This document shows positions 11,904 through 34,010 of a stretch of DNA of 64,000 nucleotides, piece by piece. Position numbers and translations under genes: made by a program. Location of the stretch: contig JAPDFW010000135.1 in NCBI GenBank assembly GCA_028826165.1, positions 1 through 64,000 on the forward strand. The letters run 5' to 3'. Positions within the stretch are counted from its first letter, which is position 1; every line of letters starts with the position of its first letter. The stretch is from Anaeramoeba ignava. Taxonomy: Eukaryota; Metamonada; Anaeramoebidae. Below the pieces are notes generated by a model. It did no database searches, was not told where the DNA came from, and saw nothing but the letters and a program-made list of their open reading frames with translations.

Positions 11904-14900
11904 CTAAATTTTTTTAGTTCTTTTCCATTCTTTTAAAAATTGTTTCATTTCTTTTAAATTTTGAAAAGAAAAAATAATTTCTTTATTTGGTAATTCAAAC
12001 TTGCATTTCAAAGTATTTTTTTGATATTTTAAAGACCAAAACAATCTTATTGGAATAATTTCTTTGTTTTTTTCTTCCTCTAAAACAAGATTATTTTCTT
12101 GAATAAAAATATAAATTGATTCGAAATTTTCATTTTCAACTTGATAAACTTGATTTTCTTTTTTTCTTTCTTGAAAAATTCTTTGAGAAAATTTGAGCAT
12201 ATTTTCTTTATTTTGGAACCAAATTAAATAAGATAAGTTTTCTTTTGGAATAAATTTTAGAATAAACATTTCTAGTGTTGTATGTTGAATCTTTTTTTTT
12301 TTTGGAATTAAATATATATTTTGAATTAAATATTTATTTTGAATTAATTTATTTTGAATTAAATATTTATTTTGAATTAAATATTTGTTTTGAATTAAAT
12401 ATATATTTTGAATTAAATATATATTTGGAATTAAATATATATTTTGAATTAAATATATATTATGAATTAAATATTTATTTTGAATTAAATATTTATTTTG
12501 AATTAAATAATAATTTTGAATTAAATATTTATTTTGGATTAAATAATAATTTTGAATTAAATATATATTTTGAATTAAATATATATTATGAATTAAATAT
12601 ATATTTTGAATTAAATATATATTTTGAATTAAATATATATTTTGAATTAAATATATATTTTGAATAAAATATATATTTTGAATTAAATATATATTTTGAA
12701 TTAAATATTTATTTTGAATTAAATATTTATTTTGAATTAAATATATATTTTGAATTAAATATATATTTTGAATTAATTATATATTTTGAATTAAATATTT
12801 ATTTTGAATTAAATATTTATTTTGAATTATTTTTTTTCAATTAAATTTTTTTTTCTTACTCTTATTTGTGAATTTAATTCATATTCTACAACTTGATCTG
12901 GTAAAACAATTTGTAATTTTTTTGGAAATATTATTATTGTTGATGTTGATGATGAAATTTTGTTTTCTTCTACTATTTTCACATGAAAATAATCAATTGA
13001 TTGATTTTTTCCTGTCATTAAAGAATATTTTTTAAACTTGAAAAAATCTGATGCAAAAAAATGAGCTTTTTGTTTCTCTTCAAAAATAAATTCATGAGCC
13101 AAAAATTCAAATTCCAATCTGATTTTGTTTTCAATTTGAAACAACTAGATGATTAAAAATGAAAAAAAAAATTATTTGTTGATTGTGATTAAAATAAAGT
13201 GGATTTTAAAAGAAGATCGAAAAAAAAATTATTATAAAAATTAATAACCTTTGCATGTTCATCTAAGGGATGAATACAACAGTGTTTTGAAGAGAAAATG
13301 GATATGGATTGTTGGGAAAATATTAGCAATACTCCTTCAAATGATTCATGATTATTACTTATTTTTTTGGCTTCATATTTGATTATATTTTTATCATTTT
13401 GTTGATAATTTACAACAGGAAAACTTGATATTTTTTCAATTTCTTCTTGAATTTGATTAATTTCCTCAACCGAAAAAATAATTGATTCTTTATTATTGTT
13501 ATTGTTTTTTTTATATTTTTGTATTCCATTTTCATTTTCATTTTCATTTTCATTTCCATTTTCAATTTGAATTTGAATTTGATTTTTATTGTTTTCTTTA
13601 ATATTTGATTTTGTTTCTAATTTTTCCCACAAAAGTTTATTTTGAAGTTTGAAAGCTTGAAATGTTCTGAAAAAAAGTTGGCAAATATTACTTGTTGATT
13701 CTATTCGAAATTTTTTTTCATCTTGAAAAGAAATGACGATAATTGTTGGATTAAGAAAATAACACTTTATAATTTTAAATAAAAATGAAATGATTTTTTT
13801 TTTTGAAATGAATTTTCTTTTTCAAATTTGTTCAAAAAAAATTTTTTTTATAATTGTAAATCTTAATTTACATCAATAGAATCCTTCCAATCAATTGATA
13901 GTGTTTTGAAATTTTTGCTATTGATTAATAATTTTTCATATGTTAATTTAATTTGAGCTTTTGTAATTATTTTCTGATTAAATTGTTGAATATCAATAAA
14001 AAAATTTGCTTCTTTTCTTTTTAGAAATCTTTTAATAATTGCCATCATTTCATCATCATCTTTAATTATTTGAATTTTTAATGTGAAAATTATCAACAAA
14101 TTCACAATTTATTTTTTTTTTCAAATTAATCCTTAATTCATAATAATTTCCTTTTTTTTTTTTTTTAAATTTTTACAAGAAATAATTTTCCCATGAATTC
14201 CAAAAGAAAAATTTCTGATCTTGTTTAAATTTTGATAATTTTTAAACAATTCAAATAATTTCAAGATTATATAACGCTCAAAATTATTTGATGTTAAAAA
14301 TGCTATAGATTGCTCTGAATTTATTTCGAGTCTCATTTTTCTATCGTCAATTGTAGAAAGAAATAACTAAGTTCAAAACAAATTTAATTTTAATTTTAAT
14401 TTCAATTTCAATTTTAATTTTAATTTTAATTTTAATTTTAATTTTAATTTTAATTTTAATTTTAATTTTAATTTTAATTTTAATTTTAATTTTAATTTTA
14501 ATTTTAATTTTAATTTTAATTTTAATTTTAATTTTAATTTTAATTTTAATTTTAATTTTAATTTTAATTTTTAATTTTAATTTTAATTTTAATTTAATTT
14601 TAATTTTAATTTTAATTTTAATTTTAATTTTAATTTTAATTTTAATTTTTAATTTTAATTTTTAATTTTAATTTTAATTTTAATTTTAATTTTAATTTTT
14701 AATTATAATTTTAATTTTAATTTTTAATTTAAATTTTAATTTTAATTTTAATTTTTAATTTTAATTTTAATTTTAATTTTAATTTTAATTTTAATTTTAA
14801 TTTTATAAATGAATTTTAATTTTAATTTTATAAAATGAATTTTAATTTTAATTTTAATTTTAATTTTAATTTTTTAATTTTAATTTTAATTTTAAATTTT

Positions 14901-15686
14901 AATTTTAATTTTAATTTTTAATTTTAATTTTAATTTTAATTATTAATTTTAATTTTAATTTTTAATATTAATATTAATTTTAATTTTAATTATTAATTTT
15001 AATTTTAATTTTAATTTTATAAATGAATTTTAATTTTAATTTTAATTTTAATTTTAATTTTAATTTTAATTTTAATTTTAATTTTTAATTTTAATTTTAA
15101 TTTTAATTTTAATTTCAATTTTGATTTTTGATTTTAATTTTAATTTAAATTTTAATTTTAATTTTAATTTTAATTTTAATTATAATTTTAATTTTAATTT
15201 AAATTTTAATTTTAATTTTAATTTTAATTTTAATTTTAATTTTAATTTTAATTTTAATTTTAATTTTAATTTCAATTTTGATTTTGATTTTAATTTTAAT
15301 TTTAATTTTAATTTATAACGATCATTAGAAGAATTAAAGTAAAAAAAACAAGCAAAAAAGGTATCTTTTTTTTCATACATCCATTCCTGGATTTGAAACA
15401 AAATCTTTTTGAAATAAAAGTTGACCTTTGGGGATTGAAATTTGTAAATTCATTTCAGTTAAAAATAAACAACCTTTTTTTTCTTTATTTTGAAAAATAT
15501 AAATAACCTAATAAATAAATTAATTAAAAAAATAAAATTAAATTGATAAATAAAAAAATCATTTTATTTTGTTTTGTTTTGTTTTACTTTAAATTCTTTT
15601 TTTCCTTTTGCAAAATATTTTTGAATTAAATTATGCATTTGATTTTTTGCACTTTTTTCAGTTTCTGAACTTAAAATAAAACTCAT
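11904..15686 (-). CDS. Seven-exon protein with possible PH/GRAM-like segments, function unknown
   Basis: The exons are 15686-15588, 15507-15379, 14366-14177, 14059-13872, 13764-13249, 13144-12860 and 12290-11904. All junctions are GT-AG and keep one frame, giving about 597 residues. The N-terminal part reads like a PH/GRAM-type strand series (KKGCLFLTEMNLQIS). A second possible segment begins CYFLNPTIIVISFQDE and is followed by a helix. A third near the C terminus (MFILKFIPKENLSYLIWFQ) ends in a helix rich in Lys and Trp. The middle has an Asn/Glu/Gln repeat. No catalytic motif, membrane segment or signal peptide is seen. The gene starts 235 bases from, and divergently to, the CCCH/PIN gene. 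I do not recognise the family, and the PH/GRAM suggestion rests on strand pattern only. Confidence 0.6.
12291..12859 (-). repeat. Intron 6 of the unknown gene, ~18-bp TTTTGAATTAAATATATA array
   Basis: About 30 units of 18 bases (TTTTGAATTAAATATATA and variants) fill 12303-12830 between the GT and AG borders. The 18-base period keeps a frame open, which produces a false ELNIYF protein on the plus strand. Confidence 0.9.
14367..15378 (-). repeat. Intron 2 of the unknown gene, TTTTAA hexamer array
   Basis: This is a 1,012-base intron. Roughly 14385-15315 is almost pure (TTTTAA)n on the plus strand, interrupted by TTTATAAATGAA, TTTCAA and TTTGAT variants. The same hexamer fills introns in CCT5 and gcvPA. 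Confidence 0.93.
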
Positions 15687-15920
15687 TTTAAAAAATGAAA
15701 AAAAAAATGAAAAAAAATGAAAAAAAATATTTTCTTTTTTTTCTTTTTATTCTTTTTTTTATATTAAATTTTTAGACAAGTTCTCATAAAAAATTATGTC
15801 CATTTTCATTTAGATTTAAAAGTTTACTTTTTCAAATTTTTTTTCCTGTTTTTGTTTTTTTTTTGTTTTTGTTTTTAATTTTCATTTTTTTTCCGTTTTT
15901 TTTTTCGTTTTTTTTTTATT
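15687..15920. promoter_or_regulatory. Divergent promoter region between unknown gene and CCCH/PIN gene
   Basis: Only 234 bases separate the two start codons. On the minus strand three TCATTTTT elements lie within 50 bases of the leftward ATG. On the plus strand TTTTCATTTTTTTTCC and T-runs precede the rightward ATG. Confidence 0.5.
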
Positions 15921-18900
15921 ATGAATACTTCTAAAGGTGATTTTCCTTCTTTTCCTTCTCATCCAGAAGCTAAGAAAAAAACAAAAGACAATCTAAAATC
16001 AAAACACAAAACAAACTCAAAACACAAAACAAAAGACAAAACAAAAGACAATTCAAAGTCAAAACACAAAACAAAAGACAATTCAAAGTCAAAACACAAA
16101 ACAAAAGACAAAACAAAAGACAAAACAAAAGACAAAACAAAAGACAAAACAAAAGACAAAACAAAAGACAATTCAAAGTCAAAAGATAAAACAAAAGACA
16201 AAACAAAAGACAAAACAAACTCAAAACACAAAACAAAAGATAAAACAAAAGACAAAACAAAAGACAAAACAAAAGAGAATTCAAAGCCAAAACACAAAAC
16301 AAAAGAGAATTCAAAAACAAAAGACAAAACAAAAGACAAAACAAAAAGACAAAAACCAAAAATATAAAAATCAAAAAGAACAAAACAAAACAAAATCAAA
16401 AAATTCAAATACAAACAGATTCAAATTCAAATTCAGATTCAAATTCAAAACCAAAATCAAAATTAAAATTAAAACCAAATTCAAAACCAAAATCAAAATT
16501 AAAATCAAAATTAAAATCAAAATCAAAACCAAAATTAAAATCAAAAACAACAAGAACAAAATTCAGATTCAAATTCAAATTCAAATTCAAATTCAAATTC
16601 AGATTCAAATTCAAATTCAAAATCAAAATCAAAATTAAAATTAAAATCAAAACCAAAATCAAAATATCAACAAGAACAAAATTCAAATTCAAATTCAAAT
16701 TCAAAATCAAAATCAAAATCAAAATCAAAATCAAAATTAAAATTAAAATCAAAACCAAAATCAAAATTAAAATCAAATTCAAAGCCAAAACCAAAATCAA
16801 AATATCAACAAGAACAAAATTCAGATTCAAATTCAAATTCAAATTCAGATTCAAATTCAAAATCAAAATCAAAATTAAAATTAAAATTAAAATTAAAATC
16901 AAAACCAAAATCAAAACCAAATTCAAAACCAAAACCAAAATTAAAACCAAAATTAAAATCAAAATCAAAACCAAAATCAAAATATCAACAAGAACAAAAT
17001 TCAAATTCAAATTCAAATTCAAATTCAAATTCAAAATCAAAATCAAAATCAAAATTAAAATTAAAATCAAAACCAAAATCAAAATTAAAATCAAAATCAA
17101 AACCAAAATATCAACAAGAACAAAATTCAAATTCAAATTCAAATTCAAATTCAAATTCAAATTCAGATTCAAAATCAAAATCAAATTCAAATTCAAATTC
17201 AGATTCAAATTCAGATTCAAATTCAAATTCAAATTCAAATTCAAATTCAAATTCAAATTCAAATTCAAATTCAAATTCAAATTCAGATTCAAATTCAGAT
17301 TCAAATTCAAACTCAAACTCAGACTCAGATTCATATTCAGATTTAGATTCACATTCACATAAAAATTTAGATTTAAATAAAAAACAAAATCTAGATCTGT
17401 ATCTATATCAAAAACAAAATTTAAAATCAACACCAAAAAAATCAAAACAGAAATTAAAGAAAAAATCAAAACAAAAAACCCAAAAAAATTCAAATTCAAA
17501 TTCAAAATCAAAATCAAAAAAATCAAAGCAAAAACACAAACACAAACACAAACAGAAACAAGAAAAAAAACAAAAACACAAACACAAACAGAAACAAGAA
17601 AAAAAATCAAAACCAAAACCAAAAATAAAATTAAAAATAGAATCAGAAACAGAATCAGAAACAAAACCAAAAATCGAATCAGAAACAGAATCAGAAACAA
17701 AATCAAAAATTGAATCAGAATCAGAATCAGAATCAGAATCAGAATCAGAATCAGAATCAGAATCAGAATCAGAATCAGAACCAGAATCAGGATCAGAACC
17801 AAAAATAAAATTAAAAATAGAATCAGAAACAGAATCAGAAATAGAATCAGAAATAGAATCAGAAACAGAAACAGAATCAGAAGCTGATCCAAAACAGAAA
17901 AGAAATAAGAATACATCAATAAACAGTACATCAGTAAACAGTACATCAAATAGTTCTGGTCGTTTTTTCCAAAATAATTTTGAGGTTCAACCAAAAATAA
18001 ATCCATCAGATTATTATGATCCTGATTCAACAAATTCATCAAGCACAGAAAGTGATGAAGATCAAGATCAAAATTATTCAGAAATCTATTCTGATTCTGA
18101 TTCTGATTCTGATTCTGATAAAAAAATTATTGAAAAATCAATCCACAAAAGCACAAAAAAAATCAAAAGCAAAAGCAAAAGCAAAAGCAAAAGCAAAAAT
18201 TATAAAAAAAACCAAAAAGAAAAGCATTCTGATCTTCGAGAAAGTACTAAATCTTCACCTTCTCTTTCAAGTTCGCAAAATGATAGTTTGAATAATCAGG
18301 TTAAAAATATGAATATTAATGGAAATATTGATCAAAAACAAAACGTTGAAAAAAATAATGAAAGCAAAACTTATTCAAACGATTCAAACGATTCAGATTC
18401 ATTCCACAACAATCAATATTCAAATCAATATCAAAATCAATATCAAAATCAAAATCAATATCAAAATCAAAATCAATATCAAAATCGAAACCAAAAAAAC
18501 AAAATTCCAGAAATATGCCCAGATTTTCTACATAAAAATTTTTGTGATAATAGAGATTGTCCATATCTACATCCACCAAAAATAACTCAATGCAGAGATC
18601 TATTGGAAGGATGCACAAATCCGAATTGTGATTTCCAACATCCAAATCCAAATAACAAAATTGCTCTTTCTTTAGGAAAGAATTTTAGGAAAACAAGAGT
18701 GAGATGTCATATTGAAAAAATGAATAAAAAAATTTGTAAAGAATTTCGAAAAAATGAAAAGTGTTCAAATCCAAATTGTCCTTATCAACACAAAATCGAA
18801 CTTTTTTCACCAGAAGAATTGAGCCAATTCAAATTTCGAAAATCACTAAAAATTGATCAGATGATTTTTGTTGATCTTGATAATTTCTCAAAAATATTAG

Positions 18901-19262
18901 AACTATTTGAAATATATCATAATAATTTGAGTGGAAAAATGGCTTTTCTTTGTGCATATGGAGGGAATTTTATTCCAAAAATCAAAAAGAGATCGGAATT
19001 TGTGAAAAAATTTATGGGTCAAATTGAATTTATTAGTTCAGGAAAAACAAAAGATGCTGCAGATTTTGTTTTGGTTTATCGATTCGGTCAATTTTCTCAA
19101 AATCTTCCCAAAAAAGTTAATTTTACTTTCATTTCAGGAGATCAAGGCTTCCAAGCTTTGCCAAATCAATTTGATATCAAAGAAAGAGTCAAAATAATTA
19201 ATCCACATAAATCATCAATTGAGGAAATTATTCAAACTATTTGCAGTTTGTCTGGTTCTTGA
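15921..19262 (+). CDS. CCCH zinc-finger protein with ZNF451-type PIN-like domain
   Basis: The C-terminal third is clear. There are three CCCH fingers: [19 protein letters not shown] (CX8CX4CX3H, from 18515), one CX6CX4CX3H finger from 18591 and one CX8CX4CX3H finger from about 18734. A PIN-like domain follows from about 18855, with [19 protein letters not shown] and [12 protein letters not shown], closely resembling the PIN-like domain at the end of animal ZNF451. The conserved Asp residues suggest a metal-dependent nuclease fold, and CCCH fingers usually bind RNA. Upstream is an enormous low-complexity tract of Lys-Thr-Lys-Asp, Asn-Ser, Lys-Ser and Glu-Ser repeats. The frame of the domains is open back to about 16548, but no ATG occurs there. 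The natural start is ATG 15921, separated by a stop at 16365-16367 and a frame change between 16370 and 16550. An indel or a small intron there is needed. Domain calls are firm; the 5' model is tentative. Confidence 0.8.
16548..17330 (+). repeat. Higher-order coding repeat marked by QQEQNS
   Basis: Sequence CAACAAGAACAAAATTC recurs near 16548, 16668, 16806, 16986 and 17112. Each copy is followed by TCAAAT (Ser-Asn) and then AAATCA/TTAAAA (Lys-Ser/Lys-Leu) hexamers. Units are about 120-180 bases. The first copy lacks the TAT preceding the others and lies in the zone where the frame changes. Confidence 0.85.
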
Positions 19263-19503
19263 GTTTTTTTCTTTTCCTTTCGTTTTTTACTTTTGGTTCA
19301 TTCTCGCTTAACCATTTTTCTAGATACAACAACATGAAAAATGGAAGAGAAATATTTTTGTTTTTAATTTTAGGAATTGAATAAAAATTTAAAGAATCAA
19401 AAATGAAAAAAAAAATTTTCAAAAATAAAAAGTGGAACAAAAAAAAAAGCAAAAAAAAATTTTCTTTTTCTTTCTTTTTTTAAATTTAAGTTTAAATTTA
19501 AGT

Positions 19504-20928
19504 TTAAATGAATTGTTCTGGAATTTCCTTTTCTTTTTGTTTTTCATCAAATTCTTTACTTTTAATTTCAACAATATTCTTAATATCATATTTATAAGCT
19601 AATTGAATTAATTCATCTATTGGTTCATTAAATTTTATTTGGATAAGAATCATTAAAATGTCCTCAAAAGATTTATTTTCCAAATTCTCTAAAAAAATCC
19701 AATTCAAAAAAGAAACAATTCTATTTTTTAAAAGGAATTATTTTTTGGATTGAAAAAAATTTTTTTTACTTTGTTTTTTTGATAAAAGAGCAACTGCTAA
19801 TTTGAATAAAAATTCTTCACCATCTAATAAAAAAAAATCCCAAATTCGCGCACAATCAGAAATTGGGAAAAGATCTGAAAAAAGTGTTGCGAAATATCTA
19901 TAAAGAAAAATAGGATATTCAATTTGATTATTTTCAAAAATAGATGCTAATTTTGGATGAAATTTTTTTATCAATTCAGAAACTAAATAACACCATTTTT
20001 GAATCAATTTGAATTGAAAATTGAAAATTTGGTTAAATTTCTTTTCTTCAAGAACTCCAACAAAAACCCAAAAGGGAATCTTAATTAAATAATAAGGAAA
20101 TAAATATTATTTAGAAATGAAAAAATTAATTTTTGATAATTAAATGTAATACTTCTTCTTCATATTGTTCAAAAATAAGTAAAATTAAAGCAGCAATTTG
20201 ATTCATTCCCTTTAAAGATTTGAATTTAAAAATTTGAATTAAAGATTTGAATTTAAAAATTTGAATTAAAAATTTGAATTAAAAATTTGAATTAAAAATT
20301 TGAATTAAAAATTTGAATTAAAAATTTGAATTAAAAATTAAATGAAATTATTTACAGAACAATAACCTAAATCTGGTGCAAATCCAGTCCAAGCTTTTAA
20401 AATATTAGATAAACCTGGTAATCTTTTTCAAAAAAAAATTAAAATTCAATTAAAAAAATTTTTTCCGATTTAATTTTTGATTTTTTAAAATTTAATTTTC
20501 AATTTGATTTTCTAAATTTACCCTTCATTTGGTTCATATTTTGGATGATTTGGGAAAGTTCTAACAGAATCTTTTGATATTTGTGATTGTGTAGAAAGAT
20601 CTGATAAAGCTATTAAATTTTGATAAACATTTATATTTTCTGGTTTTTTCATTAATTCTTCAGCTTTTGATAATTTAAGCCATAATTTTGGTCTAATTTC
20701 ATTTGGAACTCCTTTTTTTATTAAATTTCTTAACTGAATATTTATTTTAAAAAAATAATAAAAACGTTTTATTTTTATTTTTATTTTTAATTTTTAATTT
20801 TTATTTTTTAATTTTTTTACTTCTTTTTGCTTTTGAGAATAACTTTCCCAATCATTAAAAACTTCTTCCCATTTTGATAATAAATTAATTTCTTTCTTAT
20901 TTTTTAATTCTTGATTTTTAATTTCCAT
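19504..20928 (-). CDS. TBC-domain Rab GTPase-activating protein
   Basis: The exons read are 20928-20821, 20733-20522, 20422-20356, 20209-20153, 20079-19770 and about 19720-19504, for roughly 320 residues. TBC motifs appear in order: KGVPNEIRPKLWLKLS, then DSVRTFPNHPKY (the IxxDxxR arginine finger), LGYCSGMNQIAALILL, and FATLFSDLFPISDCARIWDFF. TBC proteins switch off Rab GTPases by supplying an Arg and a Gln. Here the Arg is present, but the YxQ glutamine is Ser (YCSG), with the Ser codon TCT ending exon 3. The last junction does not close by phase as printed (donor phase 1, acceptor phase 2), so one base may be missing in a T-run. The start is 135 bases from the divergent Elongin A start. Confidence 0.88.
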
Positions 20929-21063
20929 AATTTTTTTAACAAAAAAAAAAATGAAAAAAAAAATTTTTCATTTTTTTCATTTTTTTCATTTTTTCTTAAT
21001 TTGATATATTTTTGATATATTTTTGATATATTTTTGATAAATTTTTGATTCTGTCAAAATTTA
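20929..21063. promoter_or_regulatory. 135-bp divergent promoter between TBC and Elongin A genes
   Basis: The plus strand reads TTTTCATTTTTTTCATTTTT repeatedly, then three to four copies of TTGATATATTT before the Elongin A ATG. The minus strand shows TTTTCATTTTTT close to the TBC ATG. Both directions therefore carry the same TCATTTT element. Confidence 0.55.
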
Positions 21064-22076
21064 ATGGAACAAAATGTTGATTTTTATAAATTTATATCAG
21101 GAAATCCAAAAAAACAAAATATTCCATCTTTATTTGATTTCTGTTTAAAAAATCTTCGCCAGAACATCTCAGAAATCAATGAAATAGGAGAAGTCCCAAA
21201 CAAAATTGCAAAGAAAATTGTCAAGAATTGTTCTCTTGAGGATTTTGAAAGAATCGAGTTTTGCAATCCTGATATTAATTTTGGGAACGAAAAAAAATGG
21301 AGAAAATTCACTCTCCAACTTCTTCGAAATAGTTTTTTCGGAAATATTTCAGAAAATTTGAAGTCTAAATCAGAGAATACTACTTGGAGAGAATTCTATT
21401 TCCAACAAAAAGCGCAGATAGACCAAAAACTTCAACTCTCAATCCAAAAAGCAAAAGAAAGATCCCGAAAAATTAGAATGGATAAAGAAGAAAAAAAAAC
21501 TCAAAAAATTCTTCATTTACCAAAACCTTCTCAAAAAATCTCATCTAAACAACCTCAATCAAAATTTTCCCAAATGATAGAAAAGTAAATTATGATTTTA
21601 AATTTTATATTTAATTACAAAAAAACAAATTCCACTTTTTCTTTTTTAAAAAAAAATTAACACGTGTTTTTTCACCTTTTTTTTTTAATTTGATTAATTA
21701 TTCATTTTTAAACACACAAAAAAATATATCAAGAAATCGTTCTCAATTTTCTCCTCAAATTTATAAACCTCTTCATAAAATTTCAATGTCTCCTCCAAAA
21801 TTTATGATTGCTAATCCAACTTATATTAAAGAAAGACAAAAAGAACTTAGAGAAGAAAAAAGTAAAAAAGAAAAAAGAGAATTATTAATTCAAAAATGGA
21901 AGGAGTTTCAAGAAAATGAATTAAAAAATAAAAATAATAAAAATAAAAATAAAAATAAAAATGATAATCAAAAAAAAACAAATCAAAATGAAAATCGAAA
22001 AAGAAAACCAAATTTTCAACAACTTTCAAATGAAAAATTAGAAGATTTAAAAGGAATTAAAATTGGAAAAAAATGA
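21064..22076 (+). CDS. ELOA: Elongin A (BC-box transcription elongation / ubiquitin ligase subunit)
   Basis: Two exons, 21064-21584 and 21734-22076, join in phase 2 over a 149-base intron and give about 287 residues. The BC box is SLFDFCLKNL (human TLYQVCLRRF), followed by IGEVPNKIAKKIVKNC, FERIEFCNPDI and a W...Y region (TTWREFYFQQKAQIDQKL), matching the Elongin A domain in order. Elongin A stimulates RNA polymerase II elongation and, with Elongin B/C, Cul5 and Rbx, serves as a substrate receptor. Exon 2 is Lys/Glu/Asn-rich and helical, with a nuclear-localisation-like KRKPN. The protein is much shorter than the animal one, lacking its long N-terminal region. Confidence 0.85.
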
Positions 22077-22188
22077 AAAAAGAAGAAAATTTTTTCTGAT
22101 TGTTTATTTTTTTTTGTTGATAAATTCCAATTTCTTTTTTTAAAAAAAAAATACTTAAAAAATTGCAAAATTAATTTCTTCTTCTTTT

Positions 22189-32887
<10,699 letters not shown>

Positions 32888-33387
32888 TATAAATAAAAAA
32901 AAATTAAAAATGAAAAAAAAATGAAAAGTAAAAATTGAAAATAAATTTTTAATTAAATTTTAAATTAAATTTTTCATTTAGAAAATAAATGGAAAAAAAT
33001 TTTTTTTTCTCTTTTTTCTTTCAACTATCAAATTAAAAATAAAATTAAAAATTTTAAATTAAAAATTAAAAATTAAAAATTAAAAATTAAAAAATTAAAA
33101 AAGAAGAACAAAAAGAAAATTAAATTTCGATCGTTTCTAAAATTAATTATTTAAAAGATAATTTAATAAAAAGCAAATTAAAAAAATTTAAAAGAAAATT
33201 AAAAGAAAATTTGATCTTTAATTAATTAAAAAAAAAGAAAAAAAACAAAAAACAAACTTTTCTTTTTTTATTTAAAAAAGAAAAAAAAAGAAAAAAAAAG
33301 AAAAAAAAAGAGTTTCAAATTCAACTAAAAACAAACAAAATTAAAGAAATTAAAATTAAAAAAATTAAAATAAAATAAATGGTGAGT
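32888..33387. other. Upstream region of the USP gene; no gene seen
   Basis: The minus strand shows TTTTCATTTTTTTTTCATTTTT within 45 bases of the USP ATG, which looks like its promoter. The rest holds AAATTAAA heptamers near 33050-33100 and A-rich DNA with three AAAAAAAAAG runs near 33285-33310. ATG GTGAGT on the plus strand at 33379 resembles a start followed by a splice donor, but no downstream exon could be tied to it. Confidence 0.5.
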
Positions 33388-33389
33388 AT

Positions 33390-34010
33390 TCAAAAAATAT
33401 TTGAGATCAATTCGTTTTTAATTCTGTTTTTAAATAAACTTGCAACTGGATGAGTTGTCGGTCGAGCAAATTGAACTTTTGATATTGTTAATTCAATTTT
33501 ACAAGAAGGATTTGGAGAAAAAACAATTGTAGTTGGTGAATTATTATTATTATTATAATTATTATTGTTATTATTATTGTTATTATTATTTAATTCAGAT
33601 TTTGATTTGGAAAATATTTTTGAAACTTTTTTATTTTTGAATGGAATTATTGAATTTTTTGATTTTGTTGATATTTTAGTTTCTGTTTTTGATCTTGTTG
33701 AGTTTATTAGATTTCTTGTATAAAAAAATTTCGAATTTGAAAAAATCTTTGAATTTCTTTTTCGTTCTCGATTTCGTTGTCTTTTTAAAAATGTTTTGAA
33801 TTGAAAATGTTTTCTTTTTGAATTTTGTGGAAATTCTAGTTTGTTGATTTGAAAATGTAATTTTTTTTGCTTTTTGGGTGATAATGTTAATTGAAAATTT
33901 TGAATTGGTAATTGATTTTTATTTTCCGATATTTTTGGACAATTTGTTTTTTCATTTGGAGAATTTGAAATGGAATATTTTTTAATTTGGAAATTTCTTT
34001 TTGGTTTCAT
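33390..34010 (-). CDS. Small basic Asn/Ser/Lys-rich hypothetical protein
   Basis: This is a single open frame of 206 residues from ATG at 34010. Codon use and mixed composition look coding, with little repeat apart from an 11-plus Asn run near residues 138-155. It is strongly basic (KRQRNRERKR) and ends with a more ordered segment, CKIELTISKVQFARPTTHPV. No signal peptide, membrane segment or known domain is seen. Its upstream DNA lacks the TCATTTT tract present at most other starts, so an upstream exon may be missing. Function is unknown. Confidence 0.5.
   Translation of the reverse strand: MKPKRNFQIKKYSISNSPNEKTNCPKISENKNQLPIQNFQLTLSPKKQKKLHFQINKLEFPQNSKRKHFQFKTFLKRQRNRERKRNSKIFSNSKFFYTRNLINSTRSKTETKISTKSKNSIIPFKNKKVSKIFSKSKSELNNNNNNNNNNNYNNNNNSPTTIVFSPNPSCKIELTISKVQFARPTTHPVASLFKNRIKNELISNIF

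Noticed and set aside
12275-12667. A 130-residue ELNIYF repeat protein on the plus strand
   Set aside because: It lies inside an 18-base intron array of the minus-strand gene and is open only because 18 is a multiple of three.
16405-18042. A 545-residue Leu/Asn/Ile-rich frame on the minus strand
   Set aside because: It is the antisense of the Ser/Lys/Glu coding repeat of the CCCH/PIN gene. Hexamer units keep all frames open, and the plus strand leads into real domains.
19237-19452. A 71-residue minus-strand frame after the CCCH/PIN gene
   Set aside because: It is Phe/Leu/Lys-rich, overlaps the end of a real gene antisense and has no domain or promoter-like signal.
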